From Diphasiastrum complanatum (Eukaryota > Streptophyta > Lycopodiopsida > Lycopodiales > Lycopodiaceae), in assembly GCA_029204225.1 (NCBI GenBank), contig CM055096.1, positions 1,480,359 through 1,544,358 of the forward strand: a DNA stretch of 64,000 nt, written 5' to 3'. Below, in pieces: positions 10,711-20,215 of this stretch. The notes under the pieces were generated by a model, which saw only the letters and a program-made list of their open reading frames with translations, was not told the origin of the DNA and did not search any database. The translations under genes were made by a program, and so were the position numbers. The first letter of the stretch is position 1, and each line of letters begins with the position of its first letter.

Positions 10711-11233
10711 AGTCAGAATGTTATGTAAAAATCTTGTCTTTGCCTTCTCAAGTCAAAACGTTGTTATAGAGCTCATAAAGTTTAGATATTTACTTTATAG
10801 GACTAACATAGGTTCTTGTTCAAAATTTGTTCCTTTGGCAAGTTAAAAGCATGATCCATATATGGCTATGAACTAGTTTCATTCTCTTAGTTTACATTTA
10901 TTTTCTCATGTTGCATGCATTATCTTTAGCTTGTGAGGCATACATTAATTTGCCTCACACATGAACTCAAACGCAATTTATCCTCAAACTAGCTTTGAAG
11001 CTAATTTCATCATATGGATTATTTTTTACAAGTTTATGTTGTACAATAAGGTACCTGACTTTGTAGCCATATTTTGATTTGACTTTAATTTATTGTTGGT
11101 TTTTCTTGGACAATGGAACCATTTGGTTAGTCAGCAACCAACAACTAGAAACTAGGATGACATTCTAGTAGGTCAACTTGTTATTGTGACATGTACAGCT
11201 TTACATGGCTTGAATTTTGATTTAAATGATAAT
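10711..11233. other. Unique AT-rich sequence, nothing recognised
   Basis: No coding, repeat or RNA signal could be supported here. Confidence 0.4.
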
Positions 11234-11335
11234 AAAGGTAATGACTAATGACTTCTCACTAGTGAAGTGACTTCTCACTAGTGAAGTGACTTCTCACTAG
11301 TAAAGGTAATCACTAATGACTTCTCACTAGTGAAG
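11234..11335. repeat. 19-bp tandem repeat with internal palindrome
   Basis: The unit TGACTTCTCACTAGTGAAG occurs at 11249, 11268, 11287 (one base changed) and 11317. Each unit contains the near-palindrome TTCTCACTAGTGAA. A longer 30-base segment starting AAAGGTAAT is itself repeated, so two levels of duplication are present. Confidence 0.92.
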
Positions 11336-11880
11336 TTATGCGTAAAGTATAGCCCATTGAGCTCAAAATTCATAAAATGTTGAAATGACTACAAGATCCA
11401 CATAAGTTAATATAGATACGACAATGTTGAACATACAAAGGCTTGGCTCAATCATGGGGGAGCTAAAATATGATTGGTGTTTTGATTTGTCTAAAGCATT
11501 AGATGCAACTTGCCTTCTTGATAGTAACTATATATTACTTTACATATCTCTTTAACAAATCATACAAGACTGGTGTGATCTTGTCATACTTTGCAGTTTA
11601 GTGTTGAAGGTATTCAACCAAACCAAGAAAATTTCACATTCCAAAGTTCATGTTTAACATAACATCAATATTGATTAGGTCGATACATTACCTATGTCGT
11701 GACTCACCAGTTTAATGAAATTCGCTTCACGAATTTAAAGAGACACTTAGTAAAGTTCAAGCTAATTCCAATCTCACAAGATTTGGCTAGACACTTCTCA
11801 AATTAGCTGAAATGATCAACACATGTGCTATATATACAAAAAATTTCATTTTTTTTTGTATATTCATCAAGCGATCATAA

Positions 11881-12120
11881 TAAGTTTTGGAAAGTGGATG
11901 GAGTAGGAGTGAGGCTAAAAGGCATCATAAAATGTCATTGCATTATTTTTTGGAAAGTTAATGGGGCATTAGTGAGGCTAAAAGGCATCATAAGATGTTC
12001 TTGCATATTTTTTTGGAAAGTGGATGGGGCATTAGTGAGGCTAAAAGGCATATTTAAATGTCGTTGCATATTTTTTTTGGAATGTGGATGGAGTATTAGT
12101 GAGGCTAAAGACAACAACTC
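11881..12120 (-). repeat. Fourfold 61-63-bp tandem repeat of a gypsy RT motif, antisense
   Basis: Each unit, read on the minus strand, translates as a version of MPFSLTNAPSTFQK. This corresponds to the conserved gypsy RT segment MPFGLTNAPATFQ. The copies carry the variants FSLTPTPSTFQ, FSLTNAPLTFQ, FSLTNAPSTFQ and one degenerate copy. The units are separated only by a T-rich tract (A-rich on the coding strand). No other RT sequence is adjacent, so a 60-bp piece of pol was captured and then expanded. The plus-strand 105-codon frame is its shadow. Confidence 0.85.
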
Positions 12121-12531
12121 ATACACACATGCACCCAATTAGATAAAAAGGTAGTCTTTCGTTGAACATTTTTTGCATTTTTTATTAGATTATAAGTCTT
12201 CCTTAATCCATCTAAAAAGCTATGCATTTTTTGATTAGCAACTTTATACAAAATGGCTCTAGTAATTTACATATAAGGAAAATGATCTTTCATTGTGATG
12301 AAAACATTTGATGTGCAAAATTGTACATATATTGTCGAATTCCCATTCTTCTTGGAGATGATAACTATATGATCACATGAATAAATCAGTTCAAGCCACC
12401 TTTGCAATCTCGGTTTAAAGTTTTTCTGTCCATTTGATATCAAATGTATATGATAGGCTTTAACCACATGTATTTTGACTACTCTCCAGCTTGTCTTGAC
12501 TCCAGGACATGTTCTCCAACATCAAGAAACT
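12121..12531. other. No gene recognised
   Basis: Short AT-rich spacer without a supported feature. Confidence 0.4.
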
Positions 12532-12953
12532 AACTCATGATCTGTCAAGATCAAGGTCAACATTTTGGCTATTGTGTGACATGTCAAGGTTTTTATTATG
12601 CTCATGAGACCACAACAAGGTTTGACTCAATATTTTGGGTACCAACGTATTTTATCATTGCTCTTTGGCTCTTCAAGACTACTCAAGAGGAAAATGGAGT
12701 TCTTATTGCAAGTGGTACAAGATCTAGAAGAGTTTTCAAGATAACTCATGATCTGTCAAGATCAAGGTCAACATTTTGGCTATTGTGTGACATGTCAAGG
12801 TTTTTATTATGCTCATGAGACCACAACAAGGTTTGACTCAATATTTTGGGTACCAATGTATTTTATCATTGCTCTTTGGCTCTTCAAGACTGCTCAAGAG
12901 GAAAATGGAGTTCTTATTGCAAGTGGTACAAGATCTAGAAGAGTTTTCAAGAT
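12532..12953. repeat. 211-bp tandem duplication
   Basis: The segment starting AACTCATGATCTGTCAAG at 12532 repeats at 12743 with only isolated differences (for example C/T near 12647/12858 and A/G near 12681/12892). One short frame runs through each copy, producing two nearly identical 90-codon peptides with no recognised domain. The second copy leads directly into the copia scrap at about 13040. Confidence 0.93.
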
Positions 12954-13039
12954 TAATGCAAGTGTTCATGCTAAATCTTGTGGTAATTTGATGGCCAAAG
13001 TCACTCATGGCATGTATGACTACATCATCAATTTTTATA

Positions 13040-13700
13040 GAGGATGATCCTTGATGGATTGATAGTGGGGTGAGCTCACATGTCACAAGGAAAAGGGAGT
13101 ATATCTCTTCATTTTCATCATGTTCTAAGAAGTCTATTCTTGTTGTAAATGGTGCTACATGTGAGATTCATGGGATAGGAACCATTCCTATTTGGCTTGA
13201 ATCAAGAAGGAGAGCAAAGCTTTAATATGACTTGTATGTTCCTTAAATGTCTATAAATTTGTTGAGTGTAAGTCAATTGATTGGCATGGATGTAATGTCA
13301 AGTTTGATTGCAATACTTGCTTTATCATCAAAAAAGAAAATGTCACTGCCAAAGGGTAGGCTTTTCAAACTTGATGTTTGTGTGAGATCTAATCACAATT
13401 TGGATGTGATGGAAGCCAAAGGAGAGCTTGTTTCTCAAGAGGAGAAAGTGGAGCACTAAAATCTCAAATCCAGGGATGTTGGTTTTGATGTCGATGTCAA
13501 GAATGATGTTTGAAGTGTGGTTGAAAGCGCCTCTAATGTTTTTGGTGTTAAGGATCTTGCAAGGCTCAAGGAGGAGTCAAATGAAGAAGGTGTACTAGAG
13601 CACCAATCTCTACAACCAAGCACACCAAGGGGATCGTCAAGATCCAAGGAGGAGCCATCAAGGCTTGTTTGCATGAGCAAGGATATATGAATAAAGTTGT
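13040..13700 (+). pseudogene. Copia protease and flanking remnant with integrase deleted
   Basis: The sequence matches the intact copia of this window in three blocks. These are the protease (WIDSGVSSHVTR, IHGIGTIPI, INLLSVSQLIG), then the GRLFKLD linker, and then a jump to the post-integrase region (SRDVGFDVDV, PSRL). The GAG-pre-integrase and integrase core are absent, so an internal deletion near 13450 is inferred. Several stop codons interrupt the frame. No LTR is attached. Confidence 0.75.
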
Positions 13701-14857
13701 TTCGATGATGTGTCAAAATCTCAAAGTAGGCTACATGGGCAACATAATCCAAATTTAATGGATGTCTAAAAAATGAGCTTGTAGGAAAGGTAGCCATGGT
13801 GGACAAGATCAAACGAACTTCAATAGCTTTTCATTCAAAGATAGAACAAAGGAATGGGATGCAAAATTTCCATTGCTATGCACACCTATTCGATTTTGTA
13901 TACTTAGGTATCTCATAATAACTAGCATGATCTTTTGGCTACATCTCTATTTTTAAGTACCACTCACATGTGTGAATGATCCTTCATAATTTTGCATATC
14001 TTGTATAGATCCCTTTTCATGCTCAACAACTATTAATGCTCTTCTTATCATAAAAATATGCTCATATTGACAATCCAAATATTTTTTGACTAAAAACATA
14101 TCATGAGAATGATCAACAGGTTTTTCCTATTCCTTCTCCCACCTAACAACATATTGATGCCCCTTAAGACTCACTAATGTATTTGAAATACTAAGAGAGT
14201 TAGATAGAGTAGATATTGATCAAGTTGACCTGGTAGTTTTAGAATTTTATAGGTATGTAGGATTATGTAGCTTGATATTTTAAAATTTTGGATCATTTAC
14301 ATAGATAAATGATCTAATTACAAAAAGTTAGTGACTACATATTGAAAGAGAGTAATATGTATGAATTTGAGTTAAAAGTGATACGGATCTCTTTCCTCTT
14401 GAAATTGTTGGCATATAGGTATAGAGTCATATTATGGTCAAATACATGATTTGATTATGAATATCACTTTTGGTTCTTTTCAATGTATATTTTTCTATAA
14501 AGTTTTAATCTCTTATCATGGGTTTGTCATCTTATATCATCAAGGAAATATACTACTAAATTAAATTTCTTATGATGCTTTTTGGATTTGTGTGAAGGAA
14601 TGAATAATATCACTAAGTTTGTTTGTTTTAGATTTGATTGAAATATTTATATACACATATAATTTTAGTTTTCAAGAAAATCACAATTTCTTACTTAAAG
14701 ATTTATGTGTACTTGAAGTGTTAATAAGCCATTGAAAATTTCGGAGCTAGATGAATCTAACCACCTACATGGCAAAACTCAAGGATGAAGCTACAATGGA
14801 GAATTAGGGCAAGAATGCTCAATCAACTTCCTTATTACATGCTATATTTTCACCTAA
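13701..14857. other. AT-rich stretch with no gene
   Basis: Nothing beyond short chance frames. It includes a TCACATGTGTGAA palindrome at about 13964, of the kind found in several LTRs of this window. Confidence 0.4.
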
Positions 14858-15106
14858 CTCGGAATGAACGAAACTGTTTCATCCCACTGACAAGTTGGAA
14901 ATGCAAGTGATGAATTGATAAATGATCTGTTTGGACATAGTTCTAAGCAAGAGGATTTAACAAGAAAGAACTGGAGTCTGAAAACGGGCAGAAACACCCA
15001 GTTTCCAGAGTGGAAACCACCTAAGAAGAAGACGTAAAGAAGTAAAGAAAAGAAACAAAAGGAAAAGAGATCCGTGTTCACAGATTCTTGCTGAATCTGT
15101 GAACAT
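14858..15106 (-). repeat. Dispersed repeat, copy 1 (inverted partner at 53.6 kb)
   Basis: About 250 bp match 53611-53860 in reverse orientation at roughly 90 percent by eye. Both share the translated segment QFFLVKSSCLELC and CQWDET. The outer end is a hairpin, a 13-bp stem TGTTCACAGATTC with a 5-base loop at 15075-15105. In the other copy the stem has a mismatch. A 145-codon minus-strand frame crosses the repeat, but it is not conserved as a protein of known type. Confidence 0.8.
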
Positions 15107-15344
15107 TTGGCGTCGTTACCACTGCTACACAAACACTTATAATCACCAAACCATTCTAATTTGTGCTGCCAAACCATCTCTCTGAAGTCCCCCACATATG
15201 CATCTTCACAGAGCTCATCACTGTGGTCTCGACCGACGTACAGCTCCGTTTTTGATCGAGTCTTCACGCTCCTTACCTGGCCAAGTTCCACGACTCACAT
15301 CTGGAGCCTTGTTTCATTTCCCATTGAAACCACATGACAACTCT
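15107..15344. other. Spacer between dispersed repeat and minisatellite
   Basis: No feature recognised, apart from the overlap with a non-conserved minus-strand frame. Confidence 0.35.
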
Positions 15345-15855
15345 CGACCGAGCCCCTACTAGAAATATTTTGCCAAGTCTTGAGTTTAAAATCTCAACCG
15401 ATACTTATCGATCAAATCTCAACCGAGTGTTTTTATTGACACCTTGACTGATCCACTTAATTGACATCTCGACCGAAGAATTTCAGTCCAAACTCGACCG
15501 AGTGCTTTTAGTCCAATCTCGAACGAATACTTTCCTTCTGATCTTGACCGAAGTCTTTTGTCAAGTCTCGACCGAAGAATTCCATAACGGTCTTGACCGA
15601 GGGCATTCGTTCGAATCTCGACCAAAGGCATTTGGTCAAATCTCGACTGAAGGCATTTCATCAGATCTCGATCGACGACGTTCGTCACAATCTCAACCAA
15701 AAACTTTTGTCAAATCTCAACCGAAGACTTCTGTTACGATTTCAACCGACGGAATTCCTTCAGATCTCGACCAAACCCTTTTATCAAATCTCAATCGAAT
15801 ATTTTCTATCAAATCTCAATCGAGCACTTGAACTCACCATCTCTACCGAGTCAAC
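15345..15855. repeat. 25-bp minisatellite built on TCTCGACCGAA
   Basis: About twenty diverged units follow one another, each starting TCTCGACCGA (variants TCTTGACCGA, TCTCAACCGA, TCTCAATCGA) followed by about fifteen less conserved bases, often with a TTTTGTCAAA- or CATTC-like half. In the best-preserved middle the spacing is exactly 25 bp. The frames translated across it on both strands (QISTEGI-like and the reverse) are by-products. It lies just upstream of a gypsy gag and may be part of that element's leader or LTR. Confidence 0.9.
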
Positions 15856-16094
15856 TACAAAACTAAAGTCACCTCTATATTTGACTAGGTCCCAGTATAT
15901 GCCAATTACCACAGCTCCTACCCCAGATTATTGCAAAATCCATACATAAAAAACTGTGCCATTTGGACTCCCCCACATTATTCGACTCTGACTACTATCC
16001 CTTGATCATAATTAAAAGAAAAAAAAAGGACCCAATCGTTATAGAAGAGTCCTAGAGGCCTACATACCCAAACCTAAGGTACTCTAGATTTGCA

Positions 16095-17734
16095 ATGGAT
16101 CATCCTTACGATCCGAATTCTATAGAGAACTATCCACCAGAGATGGTCTCTCCATCTATAGAACATACTCGATACAATAGATATTCTAGGATGAAGTCCC
16201 AAGTCCATGAGCCCTCAACCAACCCGTTTGACAGATGGGAACCCATGCATTTTGAAGTTCCATACAATCGCCCAGACTTTCATGTGGTTGAATCATCACA
16301 TGCACGAGCACTTAAATGGGGCTTTTGAAAATAATGTCCTGCTGCGTACTGAAAAACGTACTCCCAAGTTAGATCTACCAAAGTACGACGACAAAATTGA
16401 CCCTCAAATATTTCTTCAAGTCTTTGAGAATGCATGTGATGTCTATGGCGAGACATCAGCAGAAGCTATGGTCCAGCTCTTCTCGATGACCATGATTGAT
16501 CGAGCACGAGAATGGTTTTTAACCTTGATCGTGAAGATAAACGAGACTGGTCACTCTTGAAGGAAGCCTTCATAAAAAAATTCAAGCGACAAAAGATGAG
16601 AAAGTATGTGACTATATAGAAAGATTTAAAAGATTAAAAAGTTAGGTACAAGAACAACCAACCGAATCTATGCTCATCATTTTTCTCGTTAGATAAGATG
16701 TGAACTTCGCTCCAATGATGAATACACATCATTGAAACAAGCCATGTTTGATGCCATTCGAGAAAAAGATGAGGGATCCGATGTTGATGAGCCACATGAA
16801 CGGAGAGCACATCGTGTTGTCCAGGAAGCTCGACCAAATGAGAAAACATGAGAACAATTATGGAAAACACAAATGGAGTTGCTTAAACAACAACAACAAC
16901 AACAAATGGAGAAACTCACGAAAGAGTTTCAAAATACTCTCAAGTCTATCCAGAGCTCTCGATGTCGGGTCAGTTACCCTCGGGCCAAATCCACCATAGA
17001 TGGGAGAATACTTGGTGCCCTCATTGTCGCACACACTGGCAATGAGTGCCCATCATACCAACCGGTCCCAAATACTTCCTTGATCAAATGCGACATCTGC
17101 GACTTTATGGGCCATATCTCACTCTATTGCTATTATAACCCGAGGAACTAGCCTCACAACTAGTCAGGGGGCCATTATCAACCTCCTCGACAATAGTTTG
17201 TTTCACAACACCAAAATCATGCACTATCTACTGACATGAACCTCAACCATAGCTGGCACTCTTGGGTCCACACCCAAGGGGACAACCAATTTAGGAGCAC
17301 AAAAATATAGACACCCTCGAGAATCTGCACAAACACATCTTGTGGATAGCTTCTATGATCACACATACAGTCATGATACAACACTTCCATCTGCTAGTTC
17401 TCAACCATATCAAAGCGACAACTCGTGCAAATGGGATGAGTATTCCACGAACTCAAAAAATCAAGCATAGTTAGCCATCCAAGATGGTTATGCTATTGCC
17501 ACGGGACCCATGAGCAACCGCTATTCTATTTGTGGTGAAACTCGCCACTTCATGGTTGATTGTAAAGTTAAGGACCAATACCATGTGGAGTGTCCAGACT
17601 ATGTTTGCAAACACAGTTTCAAAGACTATCCTAAACAACCTAACATGATTCTTTTAGCACGTCATATATCATCAGAATCTATTAGAGTTTTACTAGAGCA
17701 CAATGCCAACACGAAGAACAACAAAACACATTGA
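16095..17734 (+). pseudogene. Gypsy Gag, broken into several frames
   Basis: The N-terminal piece (from 16095) reads MDHPYDPNS with a Pro/Ser-rich arm. A second frame from 16331 carries the capsid-like retrotrans_gag core: LDLPKYDDKIDPQIFL, FENACDVYGE, and AMVQLFSMTMIDRAREWFL. A glutamine run (codons CAA, 16884-16905) precedes a zinc knuckle of the form C-x2-C-x4-H-x4-C (CDICDFMGHISLYC, about 17090-17131). A second, damaged knuckle (SICGETRHFMVDC, first Cys lost) lies at 17520-17560. At least three frame changes and stops make it non-functional. Gag would form the virus-like particle and bind the RNA. Confidence 0.82.
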
Positions 17735-18094
17735 CAAATCAACTGCCCATCAGGGAAGCCCATTGACTTATTCCACTTTACCCAAATATTATTGAGACCC
17801 AAACGTGGAACAAAGGTCTTGACTTCCTTGAGCGCGAATGGTTTGATCGCAAATTTAGCGATGAGTTTTTGTGAGAGGAAGAAAGTACAAACTCCAATCC
17901 CTGAAAAAGAACAATCCCTACAGGGACTCGAGGTATTCTCTGAACTCCTGCAAGCTCGAATCACCATGCCATTACATAGTGCCATCAAATCTTTTACATG
18001 GCTTCATCACTATATCCATCGTAGTTTTGAGCTGCCTACTATTCTTATCGAACAGTGAAAACCAGAAGAGATTCCAGAAATTTCTCAGATTCCT

Positions 18095-18390
18095 ATGAAT
18101 CTGATGAATATAGGTGTTGCTAAGGGAACTAGCATCACTTTGTCTATGACTTACAAAGATTATCCCACAGTGTCCGCTATCCTTGATAGTGGATCCGGTG
18201 TCAATATAATGGCTTTGTCATTGGCAAAGTCATGGGGATTCCATACCCTCAATAAGCCACGCTACAAACTGCGCATGGCTGATCAGTGAGTCACAGACCC
18301 TGAAGATCATTTATCAAATATCTCAGTACGTATTGCAGGTGTCAAATTTACCATTAATTGCGTCATTCTTGATTTATCAGATGATGCAAA
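18095..18390 (+). pseudogene. Gypsy aspartic protease, N-terminal half
   Basis: The catalytic motif is intact (AILDSGSGVNIM), preceded by the strand TLSMTYKDYPTVS and followed by SLAKSWGF. A TGA at 18287-18289 interrupts the frame before VTDPEDHLSNISV and the flap-side strands. The sequence ends at the target site (GATGATGCAAA) of the copia insertion and resumes at 24820 in register, NTYKLLLGTP. The DSGSGVN form is typical of Athila/Tat-type gypsy proteases. Confidence 0.87.
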
Positions 18391-19043
18391 TGTGAAAATT
18401 GTCAACATTTCCTAGCTAGTTTGAGGCCTAAATTGGCTAAAATTGTAAATAGTTTTGGTTCTGGAGTTTTGCACGTGTGAACCAGGCCACAATGTTTTTA
18501 TTTACTGTATTTTTTCAGTATGATGAAGTGTCAAACTTCATACCCTTCAAAATGAGACCATTTTGATGTATTTTGGTCATATAAGCCATTTTTAGCTATT
18601 TTTCCTATATAGGGAATATCTAGGGTCAAGTACCTTCTAGAGAGAGGTGAGAGTCATCTTCCTCATCCATAAATAGTAGGGAAGTCGTGGAGAACAGGTT
18701 GGAGAAACCTTTTGTATGCTTTATTGAGATCAATAGATCATTGTCATTGTTTCTTCCTCCATTGAGAGCATTGTTGTGTGTATTGTCTTCAAGCTATTGT
18801 GTATGATCTTAGGTGCTTTCCAAAAGTGGTAGGCTGATGTATTATGGACTGTATAATGCTATTTTGGGCCGCACTTGATGTTTATGGAAGTTTCCATTTG
18901 TGATAAATGCTTTTTGATTAAGTTCTTTGCATTCTAGGTAGCATAGAATGTGTTGCCAATTCCTAGCTTATGTAGTTTGGAGTGCAAGCATTCAAGCCAA
19001 TGATCTTGGAGTTTAGATCCACTTAGGATCTGTATTTTTCACA
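18391..19043 (+). repeat. 5' LTR of the complete copia
   Basis: Begins TGTGAAAATTG and ends TTTTTCACA, so the ends are TG...CA within a short inverted TGTGAAAA/TTTTCACA. It is 653 bp. A TATA box (CTATATAG, 18605-18612) marks the probable U3/R start. A CACGTG core in GCACGTGTGAA (18471) lies upstream of it. Confidence 0.97.
18605..18612 (+). promoter_or_regulatory. LTR TATA box
   Basis: CTATATAG lies about 215 bp inside the 5' LTR; the same motif is at 24379-24386 in the 3' LTR. Its position fits the core promoter for genomic RNA. Confidence 0.7.
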
Positions 19044-19055
19044 TGGTATCAGAGC
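19044..19055 (+). promoter_or_regulatory. Primer-binding site for initiator Met-tRNA
   Basis: TGGTATCAGAGC starts at the base after the LTR and is the usual plant copia primer site, complementary to the 3' end of initiator tRNA-Met. Confidence 0.95.
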
Positions 19056-20215
19056 TGGTTGGCTTCTATTTACAGTAAGTATTCCATTTTTGGTGATATT
19101 TGGATGTTTGATCAAGTTCTAGCATGATTTTGCATTGCTTTGTTGATCAAATCTTACTAACCTTTGTTTTGTGAGTTGAACTTGTGGATCAAAAGCATAT
19201 TTCAGGTCTATTGAAGATCAGAGGCTGAAAAGAAACTATTTTGGATCAGATCATAACACCTAATCATTTGTGATTGTGAGGCTTGTGCATATTCAATACT
19301 AACAATGTTCTTTTCAATCCTATTGTTGACAATCTCCATTCTTGGATGAACACTCTCCTTAAGTGGATGAAACTTCTCCTTAAGTGGATGACAAATGCTC
19401 TTTTGAGTGAGTTGTAATTCTCCTAAAGGCTGAGCAAAGCTCCCATTTGGATGAAAGATCCCCTTTTTTGGGTGAACATATTGTAAGCTCCATTGTGAAG
19501 AGCATATTGTAAAGATTGTCATCAATTTTGGCATAAATTTTGGTGTACTTTGTTGAGCATGTAAGTAACTCTCCTTATGTAATTTGATTGGCGCATTTGC
19601 TGGAAGGTGTTAACCATTATGCAAGTGTGTTTTCAGGTTCTTAACAGGTTGAGGAACATTCTCATGTGAAGTGATCTTAGATCTACATCTAAACACCAAG
19701 ATTTGACAAGATAGTGAAGCTAGTCTTGTGATTCACTAAGTGTGCTCATTCATTCACCTCTAAATCTTGTATTTATCACTTGCTGGAGTTTATAAACTTT
19801 TAGAAGTGTGGTTTACATGTGGTTTTACAGGTTGAATCAATATCTTAGTGTGTTGATCATATGTTGATCAAGTTTGTTCATTACTAGGTAATCTTGGCAT
19901 CCTAGTTTTGGGTATTTTCTAAGAATGCAAGTAACTCTTCACACCATAACTTGATTTGGTCACTTGCTGGAAAGTTTGAGAGCTTAAGCAAGAGTGTGTT
20001 CAGGTTGGTTTGATTTTGTAATCCATTCTTAGTGTGTGCAAAGTGTTGCATGTGTTTCAATCTTCCTTTCTATGCTTGGAAACCATCTAGGTTCAAGATA
20101 GAAGTGTTTTAGGGTCCTAAATCTTCATAGATCTCTTTATCTATCATTTGTTGAGAGAAAAGTGAGTGCTAAGTGCTTTAGGACAGAACCTAAAAGTTGA
20201 AGAAACATTAGAATC
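19056..20215 (+). other. Copia leader with internal imperfect repeats
   Basis: This 1.16-kb untranslated leader contains no long frame. A segment of roughly 180 bp recurs in diverged form near 19560, 19735 and 19925; each has a GTAACTC- or CACTTGCTGG-like part followed by GTGTGTTCAGGTT-like sequence. A 16-base word (CTCCTTAAGTGGATGA) is also doubled near 19350-19390. Confidence 0.75.

Noticed and set aside
11825-12142. 105-codon plus-strand repeat protein (FWKVDGALVRLKGI repeats)
   Set aside because: It is the complement of a repeated gypsy RT motif that makes sense on the minus strand.
15345-15855. CRISPR-like array of 25-bp repeats
   Set aside because: The units are directly contiguous without unique spacers and the DNA is plant nuclear; it is a minisatellite.
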